Notes: a model not told the origin generated them from the letters alone. DNA of 64,000 nt from Streptomyces sp. HUAS ZL42 (GCF_040782645.1 NZ_CP160403.1:3968001-4032000), one strand, 5' to 3'; positions 27,578 through 38,504 are shown, counted from the stretch's first letter. Numbers and translations: made by a program.

Positions 27578-28060
27578 TCAGCTGCTCACCGTGAAGTGCA
27601 GCGTGTCCTTGAGGAACGGGATCTGCAGCCACGGGTCCGGCTGCGCCATCATCGCCAGCAGGACGATCGACAGGCCGAGCACGCCGTACGTGACGATGTC
27701 CGTGAAGCGGGAGCGTACGGCGAGCATGCCGACGCCGGGGAGCAGCCAGCGCATGACGGCGCCGGCGAGCAGCGCGACGCCGACCACCATCGTGCCGACC
27801 CGGAACAGATCGAACGCGGTCAGCAGCAGGCCGAGCCCCACCGCGGACAGCACGGCGAGCATCGGCCACTGCCGGGCGGGCGCGGGTGCGGCGCCGGACG
27901 CGGCCCGGCCGCCGCCCTCGGGACGCGCCGTGTCCCTCGTGAACAGGGGGAAGCGGCGGGTCGTGCGCCGCGGGTGCCCCTCGGCGTCGGGCGCGCTGAT
28001 CGGGTCGCGTACCTCGAACTCGTCCGTCTTCTCCTCCGGGGGAGTCGCGTCAGCCGACAC
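27578..28060 (-). CDS. DUF3017-like membrane protein
   Basis: 160 residues. A polar N-terminal third ([20 protein letters not shown]) is followed by three hydrophobic segments ([62 protein letters not shown]). The GTG start at 28060 lies inside the folD 3' end (11-base overlap), so it is translationally coupled to folD. This folD neighbour is conserved in actinobacteria as DUF3017; function unknown. A role linked to one-carbon metabolism is not supported by the sequence itself. Confidence 0.8.
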   Translation of the reverse strand: MSADATPPEEKTDEFEVRDPISAPDAEGHPRRTTRRFPLFTRDTARPEGGGRAASGAAPAPARQWPMLAVLSAVGLGLLLTAFDLFRVGTMVVGVALLAGAVMRWLLPGVGMLAVRSRFTDIVTYGVLGLSIVLLAMMAQPDPWLQIPFLKDTLHFTVSS

Positions 28061-28904
28061 TGCGCTCCGCCGCCTCGACCACGTTGACGAGCAACTGGGC
28101 GCGGGTCATCGGGCCGACACCGCCCGGGTTCGGGGAGATCCAGCCGGCCACCTCGGCGACGTCCGGGTGCACGTCACCGACGATCCTGCCCTCGGCGCTG
28201 CGCGAGACGCCGACGTCGAGGACAGCCGCGCCCGGCTTCACGTCCTCGGCCCGGATCAGGTGCGCCGAACCGGCCGCGGCGATGATGATGTCCGCCCGCT
28301 TCAGGTGCGCCGACAGGTCGCGGGTGCCCGTGTGGCACTGGGTCACCGTCGCGTTCTCGCTGCGCCGCGTCAGCAGCAGCGGCATCGGACGCCCGATGGT
28401 CACGCCACGGCCGACGACCACGACCTCGGCGCCCTTGATCTCCACGCCGTAGCGGCGGAGGAGGGTGAGGACGCCGTTCGGGGTGCAGGGCAGCGGGGCC
28501 GGCTCGTTCAGGACCAGGCGCCCGAGGTTCATCGGGTGCAGGCCGTCGGCGTCCTTGCCCGGGTCCATCAGCTCGAGGATGCGGTTCTCGTCGATGCCCT
28601 TCGGCAGCGGCAGCTGGACGATGTAGCCGGTGCAGGCCGGGTCCTCGTTCAGCTCGCGTACGACCGCCTCGATCTCCTCCTGCGTTGCCGTGCCCGGCAG
28701 TTCGCGCTGGATGGAGGCGATACCGACCTCGGCGCAGTCACGGTGCTTGCCGGCGACGTACTTCTGGCTGCCGGGGTCGTCCCCGACGAGGATCGTGCCG
28801 AGTCCGGGCGTGACGCCCTTCTCCTTCAGCGCCGCCACGCGGGCGGTCAGATCGGACTTGATCGCGGCTGCGGTGGCCTTGCCATCGAGAATCTGGGCGG
28901 TCAT
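28050..28904 (-). CDS. folD: Methylenetetrahydrofolate dehydrogenase/cyclohydrolase
   Basis: 284-residue bifunctional FolD, oxidising 5,10-methylene-THF with NADP and hydrolysing 5,10-methenyl-THF to 10-formyl-THF, the donor used by PurN and PurH encoded nearby. Motifs: [14 protein letters not shown] with the catalytic Lys near residue 54, [11 protein letters not shown] near 145, [13 protein letters not shown] near 164 and [11 protein letters not shown] near 263. The ATG at 28904 follows GGAGGATGGGGTC. Upstream reading continues into a 5' region with no family similarity, so this start is chosen. I see no pfl riboswitch here, unlike at glyA. Confidence 0.96.
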   Translation of the reverse strand: MTAQILDGKATAAAIKSDLTARVAALKEKGVTPGLGTILVGDDPGSQKYVAGKHRDCAEVGIASIQRELPGTATQEEIEAVVRELNEDPACTGYIVQLPLPKGIDENRILELMDPGKDADGLHPMNLGRLVLNEPAPLPCTPNGVLTLLRRYGVEIKGAEVVVVGRGVTIGRPMPLLLTRRSENATVTQCHTGTRDLSAHLKRADIIIAAAGSAHLIRAEDVKPGAAVLDVGVSRSAEGRIVGDVHPDVAEVAGWISPNPGGVGPMTRAQLLVNVVEAAERSVG

Positions 28905-29149
28905 GACCCCATCCTCCCGGATGACCGCCTCCCGGTTCCAATCCGGGTGCGGCCGTCGTGTGCGTTCATGATCGGTGATGTTGCACTTGCACAAACATTG
29001 CTGAATGCGGCTGGACAAGTCGGTCACGGTGAAGAACGATGAACGGCGCAGTATCGCGGTTGGTGTTCGGGGGGCAAACCGCTTCAACTCGTGACGTTCC
29101 TCCGCGCAGCCCGCATCGTCCCCGCATGTGCAAACGGAGGAAATCCGCC

Positions 29150-29797
29150 ATGAGTTTCGGCTCGCCCAACAACCCCTACGGCCAGCCGCAGAACCCGCAG
29201 CAGGGCCAGCCCGGCTACCCGCAGCAGGGGCAGCAGCCCGGCTACGGCTACCCCCAGCAGGGCCAGCCCGGCTACGGCTACCCGCAGGCACCGCAGGGGG
29301 GCATCCCGCCGCAGGGTTACCCGCAGCCGGGGCAGCAGCCCGGCTACGCCTACCCCCAGCAGGGCCAGCCCGGCTACGGCTACCCGCAGCAGCCCGGCTA
29401 CGGCGGGCAGCCGCCGTACGCGAACTGGGGTCAGCGCTTCCTGGCCACCCTGGTGGACGGCCTCGTCATCCTCGTCCCCTACATCCTGATCATCGTCGGG
29501 CGGAGGATACCGGTGCTGGCGCTGATCGGCGGCCTCGCCGTGCTCGGCGTCGCGATCTGGATGCTGATCCAGGAGGGCCGCACCGGCCAGACGCCCGGCA
29601 AGAAGGCGCTCGGCATCCGCCTGGTGCGCGAGAGCGACGGGCAGCCGCTCGGCGTCGGCATGGCCTTCGTCCGCCGGCTGGCGCACTTCCTGGACAGCCT
29701 CCCCTGCTACCTCGGCTGGCTGTGGCCGGCCTGGGACGCCAAGAAGCAGACGTTCGCCGACAAGGTGTGCTCGTCGATCGTGATCCGCACGCACTGA
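29150..29797 (+). CDS. RDD-family membrane protein with Pro/Gln/Gly/Tyr repeats
   Basis: 215 residues from ATG 29150 with CGGAGG upstream. The first 90 residues are a cytoplasmic low-complexity tract of [10 protein letters not shown] repeats. The rest is an RDD domain: [21 protein letters not shown], a second helix ([17 protein letters not shown]), [15 protein letters not shown], and [24 protein letters not shown]. Note that the first Arg-Asp-Asp position reads VDG. RDD proteins are poorly understood; some act as ion antiporters. Likely an independent unit with a strong terminator at 29858. Confidence 0.85.
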   Translation: MSFGSPNNPYGQPQNPQQGQPGYPQQGQQPGYGYPQQGQPGYGYPQAPQGGIPPQGYPQPGQQPGYAYPQQGQPGYGYPQQPGYGGQPPYANWGQRFLATLVDGLVILVPYILIIVGRRIPVLALIGGLAVLGVAIWMLIQEGRTGQTPGKKALGIRLVRESDGQPLGVGMAFVRRLAHFLDSLPCYLGWLWPAWDAKKQTFADKVCSSIVIRTH

Positions 29798-29857
29798 GCG
29801 TGGTTTGACGACCGCGGGCGCCGACGTCCGACGACGTCTTCGCGCCACTCACCGTCA

Positions 29858-29895
29858 AGGGCCGTGTCTCACCCGCACGAGGGGGACACGGCCCT
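29858..29895 (+). terminator. Terminator hairpin downstream of the RDD gene
   Basis: AGGGCCGTGTC (29858-29868) and GACACGGCCCT (29885-29895) form a perfect 11-bp stem around a 16-base loop, 61 bases after the RDD stop. Together with the hairpin at 30105 it separates two convergent units. The remaining sequence of the 370-bp gap (29798-30167) holds no gene I can support. Confidence 0.8.
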
Positions 29896-30104
29896 GGTGC
29901 GTCGCCCCGGTCTGACGCGGGCAGCTGTCAGGCACGGGAGACGCACCCAGGACGACAAGGACAGGCGGCGGGACGAACGGCGGCAACAGCGGTTCGTCCG
30001 GGTCCGGTTCCGCGGCGGAGGGGCGGTGCACCCGCCGCGTACGGCGGCTGCAACGCGGGCGGCGTCAGCTACCAAGGTGGCCGTAGGGGCCGCGCCACTC
30101 ACAA

Positions 30105-30138
30105 CCGCCCGTACGCGGAACGAACCGCGTACGGGCGG
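30105..30138 (-). terminator. Terminator hairpin downstream of purH
   Basis: CCGCCCGTACGCGG (30105-30118), loop AACGAA, CCGCGTACGGGCGG (30125-30138): a perfect 14-bp stem, 30 bases beyond the purH stop on the minus strand. Confidence 0.85.
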
Positions 30139-30167
30139 AGAGGCAATCCGTCGTAGGGGCTGAGGGG

Positions 30168-31730
30168 TCAGTGGAAGAAGTGCCGCGTCCCCGTGAAGTA
30201 CATCGTCACGCCCGCCTTCTTCGCCGCCTCGACCACCAGCTCGTCGCGGACCGAACCGCCGGGCTGGACCACGGCCTTGACGCCGGCCTCCGTCAGGATC
30301 TCCAGGCCGTCGGGGAACGGGAAGAACGCGTCCGACGCGGCGTACGAACCGGCGGCCCGCTCGGCGCCCGCCCGTTCCACCGCGAGCTTCGCGGAGTCGA
30401 CGCGGTTGACCTGGCCCATGCCCACGCCGACCGAGGCGCCGTCCTTGGCGAGGAGGATGGCGTTGGACTTCACCGCGCGGCACGCCTTCCAGGCGAAGGC
30501 CAGCTCGGCGAGTTCGGCCTCGCTCAGCGCCTCACCCGTCGCCAGCGTCCAGTTGGCCGGGTCGTCGCCGTCCGCCTGGAGGCGGTCCGTGACCTGCAGG
30601 AGCGCGCCGCCGTCGATGGGCTTGACCTCGACGGGGTTCGACGGGGCCGCGGGAGCCTTCAGCACGCGGATGTTCTTCTTCTTCGTGAGGGCCTCCAGCG
30701 CGCCCTCCTCGTAGTCCGGGGCCACGATGACCTCGGTGAAGATCTCCGCGACCTGCTCGGCCATCTCCTTCGACACCGGCCGGTTGACCGCGATCACGCC
30801 GCCGAACGCCGACAGCGGGTCACAGGCGTGCGCCTTGCGGTGGGCCTCGGCGACGTCCGCGCCGGTCGCGATGCCGCAGGGGTTGGCGTGCTTGATGATC
30901 GCGACGGCCGGCTCGTCGTGGTCGTACGCGGCACGGCGGGCGGCGTCCGTGTCCGTGTAGTTGTTGTACGACATCTCTTTGCCGTGCAGCTGCTCGGCCT
31001 CGGCGAGGCCGCCCGTGCCCGATACGTACAGGGCCGCCGGCTGGTGCGGGTTCTCGCCGTAGCGCAGGGTGTGCGCGCGGTCCCACGTGGCGCCCAGGAA
31101 GTCCGGGAACTGAGAGGCGTCCACAGGGGCGTAGGACGATGCGAACCAGCTCGCCACCGCCACGTCGTACGCCGCCGTGTGCTGGAAGGCCTCCGCGGCC
31201 AGGCGCTTGCGGGTGGTCAGGTCGAAGCCGCCGCTCCGCACCGCGTCCAGGACGTCGGCGTACCGGGCGGGGCTCGTCACGACCGCCACCGACGGGTGGT
31301 TCTTCGCGGCCGCGCGCACCATCGACGGGCCGCCGATGTCGATCTGCTCCACGCACTCGTCGGGGGTGGCGCCGGAGGCGACGGTCTCGCGGAAGGGGTA
31401 CAGGTTGACGACGACCAGGTCGAACGGCTCGACGCCCAGCTCCTGCAGCTGCCGCCGGTGGTCCTCGAGGCGCAGGTCGGCGAGGATGCCGGCGTGGACC
31501 TTGGGGTGCAGGGTCTTGACGCGGCCGTCCAGGCACTCGGGGAAGCCGGTGAGCTCCTCGACCTTGGTGACGGGGACGCCGGCCGCGGCGATCCTCGCGG
31601 CCGTGGAACCGGTGGAGACGAGTTCGACGCCCGCCTCGTTCAGGCCACGGGCCAGCTCCTCGAGCCCGGTCTTGTCGTAGACGCTGACGAGCGCCCGGCG
31701 AATCGGCCGCTTGTTGCTCTCGGCGGTCAC
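30168..31730 (-). CDS. purH: AICAR transformylase / IMP cyclohydrolase
   Basis: 520-residue bifunctional enzyme for the last two steps of IMP synthesis: formylation of AICAR with 10-formyl-THF, then ring closure. The N-terminal IMP cyclohydrolase (MGS fold) has [18 protein letters not shown] and [11 protein letters not shown]; the transformylase catalytic Lys-His is in [12 protein letters not shown] near residue 265. GTG at 31730 overlaps the purN stop by four bases, so the two are translationally coupled and co-expressed. The enzyme consumes the cofactor made by FolD (28050). Confidence 0.97.
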   Translation of the reverse strand: MTAESNKRPIRRALVSVYDKTGLEELARGLNEAGVELVSTGSTAARIAAAGVPVTKVEELTGFPECLDGRVKTLHPKVHAGILADLRLEDHRRQLQELGVEPFDLVVVNLYPFRETVASGATPDECVEQIDIGGPSMVRAAAKNHPSVAVVTSPARYADVLDAVRSGGFDLTTRKRLAAEAFQHTAAYDVAVASWFASSYAPVDASQFPDFLGATWDRAHTLRYGENPHQPAALYVSGTGGLAEAEQLHGKEMSYNNYTDTDAARRAAYDHDEPAVAIIKHANPCGIATGADVAEAHRKAHACDPLSAFGGVIAVNRPVSKEMAEQVAEIFTEVIVAPDYEEGALEALTKKKNIRVLKAPAAPSNPVEVKPIDGGALLQVTDRLQADGDDPANWTLATGEALSEAELAELAFAWKACRAVKSNAILLAKDGASVGVGMGQVNRVDSAKLAVERAGAERAAGSYAASDAFFPFPDGLEILTEAGVKAVVQPGGSVRDELVVEAAKKAGVTMYFTGTRHFFH

Positions 31731-32356
31731 TGGATAACTACCTTTCGTCCCTCAATGCGATGGCCGTGGCGGGCGAGCCGCCCCACGACCTCGACGAGCA
31801 GCCTTCGCTCGACTTCCTTGATGCGCTCGTGCAGAGCGCTCTCGTCGTCCTCGTCCCGGACCTCGACCACGCCCTGAGCGATGATCGGCCCGGTGTCGAC
31901 GCCGTCGTCGACGAAGTGGACGGTGCAGCCGGTGACCTTGGCGCCGTACGCGAGGGCGTCGCGAACGCCGTGTGCGCCGGGAAAACTCGGGAGGAGGGCG
32001 GGGTGGGTGTTGACGAACCGCCCGCCGAAGCGGGCCAGGAACTCCTTGCCCACGATCTTCATGAACCCGGCGGAGACGACGAAGTCGGGCTCGTACCCGG
32101 CGACGGCCTCGGTGAGGGCCGCGTCCCACTCCTCCCGGGTGTCGTAGTCCTTCACCTTCCGCACGAAGGTCGGCAGCCCGGCGCGCTCGGCGCGGGCGAG
32201 CCCCTCGATACCGTCACGGTCGGCGCCGACGGCCACGACCTCGGCTCCGTAGGCCTCGGCGCCGGTGGTGGCGATCTCGTCGAGGAGCGCCTGCAGGTTC
32301 GTACCGGATCCGGAGACCAGCACGACGAGGCGCTTGGCCACGGGCTTGGCGGCCAC
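31727..32356 (-). CDS. purN: Phosphoribosylglycinamide formyltransferase
   Basis: 209-residue GAR transformylase (purine step 3) using 10-formyl-THF. Motifs: [19 protein letters not shown] near residue 10, catalytic Asn-His region [17 protein letters not shown] near 107, and catalytic Asp in [14 protein letters not shown] near 138. The GTG at 32356 ([10 protein letters not shown]) has AAAGGG upstream; a longer in-frame reading adds about 48 residues without family resemblance. First gene of the purN-purH unit. Confidence 0.95.
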   Translation of the reverse strand: MAAKPVAKRLVVLVSGSGTNLQALLDEIATTGAEAYGAEVVAVGADRDGIEGLARAERAGLPTFVRKVKDYDTREEWDAALTEAVAGYEPDFVVSAGFMKIVGKEFLARFGGRFVNTHPALLPSFPGAHGVRDALAYGAKVTGCTVHFVDDGVDTGPIIAQGVVEVRDEDDESALHERIKEVERRLLVEVVGRLARHGHRIEGRKVVIQ

Positions 32357-32658
32357 GGTGGGGCCCTTTCTCGGGGGAAGCGTCTGTCTGCGGTCGACCG
32401 CGTCCGTACGGCACCTGCTTGTATGTTCGTACGAATGCTTCGCGCCCCCGGATACGGGGAAGCCTACGAACCGGCCGACCGTCAGCAACGATACCGGCAC
32501 ACGGGGCGGCCCCCACGGGACGGGGGCGTGGCCGGAAGGTAGCGTCTGGGACGAGCAGGCTCGGGAACGCGGTCGGTGTGCGGTGCGTTCACGAAGCGAC
32601 AGCCCAAGCCAGATCGAGCCAGACCAGTTGTCACCACCAAGGGGAAGACGCTCACTTG
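32357..32658. other. Divergent promoter region, purN and the gene at 32659
   Basis: 302 bp without a supported gene. It contains a 10-bp palindrome TTCGTACGAA (32426-32435) flanked by AT-richer bases, a plausible promoter area for purN on the minus strand. The right part (32580-32640) should carry the promoter for the plus-strand gene. No riboswitch-like conserved blocks were seen. Confidence 0.45.
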
Positions 32659-33444
32659 ATGCCGGACCGCAGCCCGCGACTCCTCACGCTCCCCCCGCAG
32701 TCGGCGCCGGGAGGGGTGCGCAGCGGCGTGCTGCTGCGGGAGCGCCCCACCTCACCGCCCGACGCGCCCTCGGGCAAGAAGAACGGCGACGAGCAGGAGA
32801 GCGGAGGACCGGTCCAGGAGGACAACCCCTTCGCCCCGCCGCCGGAGGGCACCCCGGACCGCCCCTGGCAGCCCCGGCACCGAGCGCCCGGTGAGAACGG
32901 CGGAGGGGGCGAGGGCGACGACCAATCCCCCTGGGGCACCCAGTGGAGCGACCGTCAGCCCGGCCGTTCCCCCGGCGGGTTCGGCGAGCGCCCCGGCAGC
33001 GGCAGCCCCGAGGGCCCCGGCGGCACCCCCAGCACCGGCAACCTGCGCTGGGACCCCTCGGACCCGGCCCAGCGGCGCGCCCGGTATGCGCTGCTCAGCG
33101 GCATGTGGGCGTTCTTCTTCGCCCTCTTCAGCTGGCCCTACGTGGCCCTGCTGCTCGGCGCCCTCGCCCTCTACTGGGGCATCAGCTCCCTGCGCGCCAA
33201 GCCCCGCACCCCGGACCCGAACACCCCTGCCCCCGACAGCGGCCGTCCGCAGACCACGGCCGCGATCAGCGGCCTGGTCACGGCGTCCCTGGCGATCGCC
33301 CTGGTCGCCGCGGGCTTCGCCGCGCAGATGGTGTACCAGGACTACTACACGTGCACCAGCGACGCGCTGACGAACGAGGCGAAGCAGGCGTGCAGCGACC
33401 TCCTGCCCAAGGAGCTGCGGGGGATCCTGGGGACCGAGGGCTGA
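32659..33444 (+). CDS. DUF4190-like membrane protein
   Basis: 261 residues from ATG 32659; GGGGAAG lies 12 bases upstream, so spacing is loose. The first 135 residues are polar and rich in Pro, Gly, Ser and Glu, without predicted structure. Two membrane segments follow ([26 protein letters not shown], and [32 protein letters not shown]), the layout of DUF4190 proteins. The C-terminal 35 residues include a Cys pair (YYTCTSDAL and QACSDLL), presumably external. Function unknown. It converges with the DUF6350-like gene, 11 bp apart. Confidence 0.75.
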   Translation: MPDRSPRLLTLPPQSAPGGVRSGVLLRERPTSPPDAPSGKKNGDEQESGGPVQEDNPFAPPPEGTPDRPWQPRHRAPGENGGGGEGDDQSPWGTQWSDRQPGRSPGGFGERPGSGSPEGPGGTPSTGNLRWDPSDPAQRRARYALLSGMWAFFFALFSWPYVALLLGALALYWGISSLRAKPRTPDPNTPAPDSGRPQTTAAISGLVTASLAIALVAAGFAAQMVYQDYYTCTSDALTNEAKQACSDLLPKELRGILGTEG

Positions 33445-33455
33445 CGGCTCACCGG

Positions 33456-35237
33456 TCAGGGCGTGCCCGGCGACCCCGGCGGCTCCGCCGGTTCCTGCGC
33501 AGTGGACGACACCTCCTTGAGGGCTGCCCAGCGGGCCTCGCGGGAGGCTTCGTGCCAGGGCGGGTAGGCGCCTTCGCCGAGGTATCCGTATGTGATCTCC
33601 TCGCCGTAGGGGACGTGTGCGGCTTCCGGCGCGGCAGGGGTCGAGGCGTCCAGGGACGTTGAGGTCTGCGTGCCCTCGAAGCTCTTCGCGTCCTCGAAGC
33701 TCTTCGCGCCCTGGAAGGTCCTCGTACTCGCGGAGGTCCTCGTACTCGCGGAGGTCCTCGTACTCGTGGAGGTCCTCGTGCTCGTGGAGGTCCTCGTGCT
33801 CGTGGAGGTCCTCGTGTCCGCGGAGTCCCCGGTCCGGGAAAGCCAGCCGAGGGCCACCCGGAACCGGCGGCGCCCGACCGGGGCCGTCCGCAGCCCTCGT
33901 CCGCGGCAGCGCCAGGCCCGCCCCACCCATGCCGTCGGCACCGCCACCGCCACCATCCACGCCAGTGCCGCCGCACCCACCTGCCACCACACCGGCCCGA
34001 AGCGGGTGAGCGCCGAGACGCCCAGCGGTCCGCCCGCCGACGCGGCCAGCACCGCCAGCGCGCCCGCCGACAGGGCTGCCGCCCAACCGGCGCCCACCGC
34101 GGTCCGTCCCCAGGACCAGACCACAGCGGAATCCGCGTCGCCCCCTCCGCTCCGCTCGACCGCCGCCCGCGCCGTGAACCACCCCACGCTCACCCCGGCC
34201 AGGACCGGCACCGCTCCGGCCGCCCAGTTCAGCGGCGTACCGGTCCCCGCGTCCGGCACCGCCGCCAGCAACGGGAACGGCGGCAGGAGCGGGGCGGGGT
34301 CGGACGACAGGGGGCTCACCACATGGCCGGCGCCCAGCGCGAAACCCGGGCCGAGCGCATACGCCGCACCCCACACCGCCGCGTTCGGCAGCAGCGCCAG
34401 ACACAGCAGCAGGACCGCGAAACGGCCCGACATCCCCTCCGTGAGCTGCAGGAACGACCCGCGGGCCGCCCCGCCGTGCCACACCAACGACACCGCCGAC
34501 AGCAACGCCCCGCCCCCGACGAGCACCGCGACCCCCGTCCCCGCGGCCCGCGCGGCCGCGACCGAACGGTCCCGCGTGTCCTGCCCGAGCAGAGGCCGCC
34601 GTACCCGGGCCGGAAGCGCGACCACCCCGCTGTCCACGGGGTCGCGGGGACGGCCGCATGCCGTCCACACCCCCGCCCCCGCCGCCACCCCGACGACCAG
34701 GGGGAGGCACACGCCCGCCCACGCCCACGACGGCCGCAGCTCGCCGCCCGCCGCATAAAGAGTGACGGCCACGCCCACGGCGAGATAACCGAGAACGAGG
34801 CCCGCCCACACCGTACGGCCGTCCACCGCGGGTTCGTCCTGCGCGGGTTCGTCCCCCACCGGTGCGTCCCCCGCCGGCTCGCCCCCGGCCATCGCGTCCC
34901 GCGCCGCCCGGTGCACCAGCCAGACCGGCAGCACGACCAGCAGCAACGGCGTGACGCCCACCGGAGCGGGGACGCCGGAAAGCGTGTCGGTGCGGACCAG
35001 CTCCACCCCGTGCGCCAGCAGCCACAGCGCGGCGGCGACATGGAGCGCGCCGCCGGGTCCACTGTCCGGATACGGGGAGCTGATCCACATCACCATCACC
35101 AGCACGGCGAACGAGGCGAGCCCCAGCCCCGCCGCGACCACGCCGCCCAGGAGTCCCGCGGCCAGTCCGGGCGACGGGCCGCGCGTCCGGGCGAGCAGGG
35201 GCGGCAACGGCGGTCGGCGGTCGGGCATCTGCGTCAC
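33456..35237 (-). CDS. Polytopic membrane protein (DUF6350-like)
   Basis: 593 residues from GTG 35237, or 590 from the ATG three codons on; a longer reading passes through the promoter of the divergent gene and is rejected. About ten hydrophobic segments occupy residues 20-430, as in the DUF6350 family found beside purN in actinobacteria. The C-terminal 160 residues are cytoplasmic, with a hydrophilic repeat (TRTSTS six times), two [12 protein letters not shown] units and a conserved-looking end ([32 protein letters not shown]). Role unknown. The repeats are coded by a perfect-phase 18-bp tandem. Confidence 0.75.
   Translation of the reverse strand: MTQMPDRRPPLPPLLARTRGPSPGLAAGLLGGVVAAGLGLASFAVLVMVMWISSPYPDSGPGGALHVAAALWLLAHGVELVRTDTLSGVPAPVGVTPLLLVVLPVWLVHRAARDAMAGGEPAGDAPVGDEPAQDEPAVDGRTVWAGLVLGYLAVGVAVTLYAAGGELRPSWAWAGVCLPLVVGVAAGAGVWTACGRPRDPVDSGVVALPARVRRPLLGQDTRDRSVAAARAAGTGVAVLVGGGALLSAVSLVWHGGAARGSFLQLTEGMSGRFAVLLLCLALLPNAAVWGAAYALGPGFALGAGHVVSPLSSDPAPLLPPFPLLAAVPDAGTGTPLNWAAGAVPVLAGVSVGWFTARAAVERSGGGDADSAVVWSWGRTAVGAGWAAALSAGALAVLAASAGGPLGVSALTRFGPVWWQVGAAALAWMVAVAVPTAWVGRAWRCRGRGLRTAPVGRRRFRVALGWLSRTGDSADTRTSTSTRTSTSTRTSTSTRTSASTRTSASTRTFQGAKSFEDAKSFEGTQTSTSLDASTPAAPEAAHVPYGEEITYGYLGEGAYPPWHEASREARWAALKEVSSTAQEPAEPPGSPGTP
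33674..33823. repeat. 18-bp tandem repeats in the DUF6350-like gene
   Basis: Two adjoining arrays: two copies of CCTCGAAGCTCTTCGCG(T/C) at 33674-33691 and 33692-33709, then six copies of AGGTCCTCGTACTCGCGG-type units from 33716 to 33823, diverging by one to three bases. Unit length is 18 bp in both, so the frame is kept. Confidence 0.9.
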
Positions 35238-35294
35238 GCCGTCATGCTCCCAATGACACCCACTTTCTCCACGCAACAGGCGAACCCTCGAAGT

Positions 35295-35339
35295 GTCACC
35301 CAATATATGTTCATGTACTTTTTCGTACGGAAGGGTGAC
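35295..35339. promoter_or_regulatory. AT-rich segment framed by an inverted repeat, upstream of XRE-ECF gene
   Basis: GTCACCC (35295-35301) and GGGTGAC (35333-35339) enclose an unusually AT-rich stretch (AATATATGTTCATGTAC and TTTTTCGTACGG). The right arm ends two bases before the ATG at 35342 and includes the only ribosome-site-like purines. It is shared with the divergent gene starting at 35237. Confidence 0.5.
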
Positions 35340-35341
35340 CC

Positions 35342-36346
35342 ATGACGCACAGTCATGCCATGCCGCTCCCCCCGCCCGAGGAACGTCGACGCCTGCGCGA
35401 AGCGGGCTCACTGACCCAGGCTCAGGTGGCGGCAAGGCTGGGCGTCACCCTGGAGACGGTGCGATCGTGGGAGTCCGGCCGCACGACGCCGCGGGGCCGG
35501 AGACGGGACGCGTACGCGAAGCTGCTGGCCGCACTGGCCGCCCCCGTCTGCCTGACGCCCGCTCAGGCCTTCGACGCCCTGTACGCGTTCTGCGCCCCCG
35601 CCCTCGTACGGCAGACCTACCTGCTCACCGGCCGGCGCGAACTCGCCCGCGAGTCGGTCGAGGGGGCCTTCCAACTCGCCTGGCAGCGCTGGCCCGAGGT
35701 GGCCCGCGACCCGGACCCCGCGGGCTGGGTGCGGGCGGCGGCATACGAGTACGCCCTCGCCCCCTGGCACCGCTTCCGCCCCCGCTACCGGCACCCGGAA
35801 CCACCTCCGGCGGACGCGAGCGACCGCGCGCTGATGGACGTACTCCTGACACTGCCGCCGTCGTACCGCCGCGCGCTCCTCCTGTACGACGGGGTCGGGC
35901 TCGACCTGCCGGAGACGGCGGCCGAGACGCAGGCGAGCACACCGGCGGCCGCGAACCGCGTGCTGCACGCGCGCGAGGCCGTAGCCGCGCGTCTCCCGCA
36001 ACTGTCCGACCCGTCGGAACTCCACCGCCGTCTGATCGAAGTGGCCTCCGTGGAACGGCTGCGGGCCGCCGGACCGACGAGCGTGCGGACGGAGGGCGAG
36101 CGCAGGGCGAGCTTCTGGACCCGGGCCGCCATCGCCTTCACGGTCGCCCTGATCGGAACGACGGCCCTCACGCTCCTGACGGCGCCGACACATTACGAGC
36201 CGCCGGTGCCGCCGGGGGCAGCGGTGCAGGGCGTGCCGCCGAGGGTGGCGCCGGGACCGCTGTCGGTCGCGGAACTGAAGCTACGCAAGAAGCTGAGGTC
36301 GGAGGGCGCGCACGGCCCGGAGAGACTGGTGCCGCAGTCGCGCTAG
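35342..36346 (+). CDS. XRE helix-turn-helix fused to an ECF-sigma-like domain, with membrane anchor
   Basis: 334 residues. Residues 12-70 form an XRE helix-turn-helix ([31 protein letters not shown]). Residues 80-230 look like a divergent ECF sigma factor: region 2-like [34 protein letters not shown] and region 4-like [29 protein letters not shown] transmembrane helix ([18 protein letters not shown]) lies near 260-277, followed by a 55-residue basic tail. Whether the sigma-like part still binds RNA polymerase is doubtful: the DNA-contacting region 4 helix is weak. Diverges from the DUF6350-like gene, converges with sucD. Confidence 0.75.
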   Translation: MTHSHAMPLPPPEERRRLREAGSLTQAQVAARLGVTLETVRSWESGRTTPRGRRRDAYAKLLAALAAPVCLTPAQAFDALYAFCAPALVRQTYLLTGRRELARESVEGAFQLAWQRWPEVARDPDPAGWVRAAAYEYALAPWHRFRPRYRHPEPPPADASDRALMDVLLTLPPSYRRALLLYDGVGLDLPETAAETQASTPAAANRVLHAREAVAARLPQLSDPSELHRRLIEVASVERLRAAGPTSVRTEGERRASFWTRAAIAFTVALIGTTALTLLTAPTHYEPPVPPGAAVQGVPPRVAPGPLSVAELKLRKKLRSEGAHGPERLVPQSR

Positions 36347-36367
36347 CGACGACTGCGAAAACGCCGC

Positions 36368-36397
36368 GGGCCCGCCCCCACCGAAGGGAACGGGCCC
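36368..36397. terminator. Hairpin between the XRE-ECF gene and sucD
   Basis: GGGCCCG (36368-36374) pairs with CGGGCCC (36391-36397) around a 16-base loop. It lies between two convergent stops (36346 and 36419), so it may terminate both units. The stem is short. Confidence 0.5.
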
Positions 36398-36418
36398 ACA
36401 AGCGCTCAGCCAAGCAGC

Positions 36419-37303
36419 TCAGCCGGCCAGCAGCTCACGCGCCAGCTTCGCCGTCTCGGTGGGCGTCTTGCCCACCTTGACGCCGGCGGCCTCGAGGGCC
36501 TCCTTCTTCGCCGCGGCCGTGCCGGACGAACCGGAGACGATGGCGCCGGCGTGACCCATGGTCTTGCCCTCCGGCGCGGTGAAGCCCGCGACATAGCCGA
36601 CGACCGGCTTCTTCACGTTCTCCTTGATGAACGCGGCGGCCCGCTCCTCCGCGTCGCCACCGATCTCACCGATCATCACGATCAGGTCGGTGTCGGGGTC
36701 GGCCTCGAACGCGGCCAGAGCGTCGATGTGGGTGGTGCCGATGACCGGGTCACCGCCGATGCCCACGGCCGACGAGAAGCCGATGTCACGCAGCTCGTAC
36801 ATCATCTGGTACGTCAGCGTGCCGGACTTCGAGACCAGGCCGATACGGCCCGGCTTGGTGATGTCACCGGGGATGATGCCGGCGTTCGACTGCCCGGGGC
36901 TGATCAGACCCGGGCAGTTCGGGCCGATGATCCGGGTCTTGTTGCCCTTGGCCACGGCGTACGCGTAGAACGCGGCCGAGTCGTGGACGGCGATGCCCTC
37001 GGTGATGACGACCGCGAGCGGGATCTCGGCGTCGATGGCCTCGACCACGGCGGCCTTCGCGAAGGCCGGCGGCACGAAGAGGACGGATACGTTCGCGCCC
37101 GTCTTCTCCATCGCCTCGGCGACCGTGCCGAAGACCGGGATCTCGTTGCCGTCGATGTCGACCGACGTGCCCGCCTTGCGGGGGTTCACGCCACCGACGA
37201 TGTTCGTGCCGTCGGCCAGCATGAGCTTGGTGTGCTTCATGCCCGTGGCACCGGTCATGCCCTGGACGATGACCTTGGAGTCCTTGTTGAGGAAGATAGC
37301 CAT
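36419..37303 (-). CDS. sucD: Succinyl-CoA synthetase, alpha subunit
   Basis: 294-residue alpha subunit of the TCA-cycle enzyme converting succinyl-CoA to succinate with ATP/GTP synthesis. The CoA-binding motif [18 protein letters not shown] is near residue 15, [10 protein letters not shown] near 127, and the phosphohistidine is in [13 protein letters not shown] near 250. It follows sucC after a 22-bp gap and the pair is one operon. The ATG at 37303 is the conserved N-terminus ([18 protein letters not shown]). Confidence 0.98.
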   Translation of the reverse strand: MAIFLNKDSKVIVQGMTGATGMKHTKLMLADGTNIVGGVNPRKAGTSVDIDGNEIPVFGTVAEAMEKTGANVSVLFVPPAFAKAAVVEAIDAEIPLAVVITEGIAVHDSAAFYAYAVAKGNKTRIIGPNCPGLISPGQSNAGIIPGDITKPGRIGLVSKSGTLTYQMMYELRDIGFSSAVGIGGDPVIGTTHIDALAAFEADPDTDLIVMIGEIGGDAEERAAAFIKENVKKPVVGYVAGFTAPEGKTMGHAGAIVSGSSGTAAAKKEALEAAGVKVGKTPTETAKLARELLAG

Positions 37304-37325
37304 GGCTGTCTGAGTCCCTCTTCCC

Positions 37326-38504
37326 TTACTTCGCAGCCGCGAGCTCGGCGGCCTTGTCGGCCGCGCCGTCCATGGTGTCCACGCGCTGCACGAGCGGGTG
37401 GTTGGCGTCGGAGAGGATCTGACGACCCAGCTCGGCGTTGTTGCCGTCCAGACGCACGACCAGCGGCTTGGTGACCTCCTCGCCGCGGTCCTCCAGGAGC
37501 TTCAGCGCCTGGACGATGCCGTTGGCGACCTCGTCGCACGCGGTGATGCCGCCGAAGACGTTGACGAACACGGACTTGACGTCCGGGTCGCCGAGGATGA
37601 TCTCCAGGCCGTTCGCCATGACGGCCGCGGAGGCGCCACCGCCGATGTCGAGGAAGTTGGCGGGCTTCACGCCACCGTGCGCCTCACCGGCGTACGCGAC
37701 GACGTCCAGGGTGCTCATGACGAGACCCGCGCCGTTGCCGATGATGCCGACCTCACCGTCGAGCTTGACGTAGTTGAGGTTCTTCGCCTTGGCGGCTGCC
37801 TCGAGCGGGTTGGCCGACTCCTTGTCCTGGAGGGCCTCGTGCTCCGGCTGACGGAACTCGGCGTTCTCGTCCAGGGAGACCTTGCCGTCCAGGGCGATGA
37901 CCTCACCGGAGGCGACCTTGGCCAGCGGGTTGACCTCGACGAGGAGCGCGTCCTCGGCGATGAAGGTCTTCCACAGGGTGACCAGGACGTTCGCGACCTT
38001 GTCGGCGACCTCGGCCGGGAAGTTCGCGGCCTCGACGATCTCGCGGGCCTTCTCGGGGGTCACACCCTCGTTGGCGTCGATCGGCGTCTTGGCGACGGCC
38101 TCCGGACGGGTGGCCGCCACCTCCTCGATCTCCATGCCGCCCTCGACGGAGGCGATGGAGAGGAAGGTGCGGTTGGCACGGTCGAGGAGGAAGGAGACGT
38201 AGTACTCCTCGATGATCTCCGGAGCGGTCTCGGCGATCATCACCTTGTGGACCGTGTGGCCCTTGATGTCCATGCCGAGGATGTCCGTCGCGCGGGCGAC
38301 GGCCTCGTCCGGGGTCGCGGCCAGCTTGACGCCGCCGGCCTTGCCACGGCCACCGACCTTCACCTGAGCCTTCACGACGGACTTGCCACCGAGGCGCTCG
38401 GTGGCTGCGCGGGCCGCCTCAGGCGTGTCGATGACTTCACCGGCCAGCACCGGTACATCGTGCTTGGCGAAGAGGTCCCTCGCCTGGTACTCGAACAGGT
38501 CCAC
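37326..38504 (-). CDS. sucC: Succinyl-CoA synthetase, beta subunit
   Basis: 392-residue beta subunit with an N-terminal ATP-grasp domain ([22 protein letters not shown] near residue 40) and a C-terminal ligase domain ([18 protein letters not shown] near 315). Partner of SucD. The GTG at 38504 begins the conserved [19 protein letters not shown] and has GGAAG at proper spacing. Length is normal (385-395). Confidence 0.98.
   Translation of the reverse strand: MDLFEYQARDLFAKHDVPVLAGEVIDTPEAARAATERLGGKSVVKAQVKVGGRGKAGGVKLAATPDEAVARATDILGMDIKGHTVHKVMIAETAPEIIEEYYVSFLLDRANRTFLSIASVEGGMEIEEVAATRPEAVAKTPIDANEGVTPEKAREIVEAANFPAEVADKVANVLVTLWKTFIAEDALLVEVNPLAKVASGEVIALDGKVSLDENAEFRQPEHEALQDKESANPLEAAAKAKNLNYVKLDGEVGIIGNGAGLVMSTLDVVAYAGEAHGGVKPANFLDIGGGASAAVMANGLEIILGDPDVKSVFVNVFGGITACDEVANGIVQALKLLEDRGEEVTKPLVVRLDGNNAELGRQILSDANHPLVQRVDTMDGAADKAAELAAAK

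Noticed and set aside
28936..28960. Sequence resembling a tRNA T-loop (TTCCAATCC)
   Set aside because: No matching acceptor, D or anticodon stems around it.
28905..29149. Possible riboswitch upstream of folD
   Set aside because: I looked for pfl and other known conserved blocks; none found. The sequence is divergent promoter DNA for folD and the RDD gene.
32424..32437. Palindrome TTCGTACGAA near purN as a LexA box
   Set aside because: LexA boxes need GAAC-N4-GTTC; here the halves are in the reverse order.
33674..33823. Regular short repeats as a possible CRISPR array
   Set aside because: Units are contiguous without unique spacers and stay in frame within a gene.
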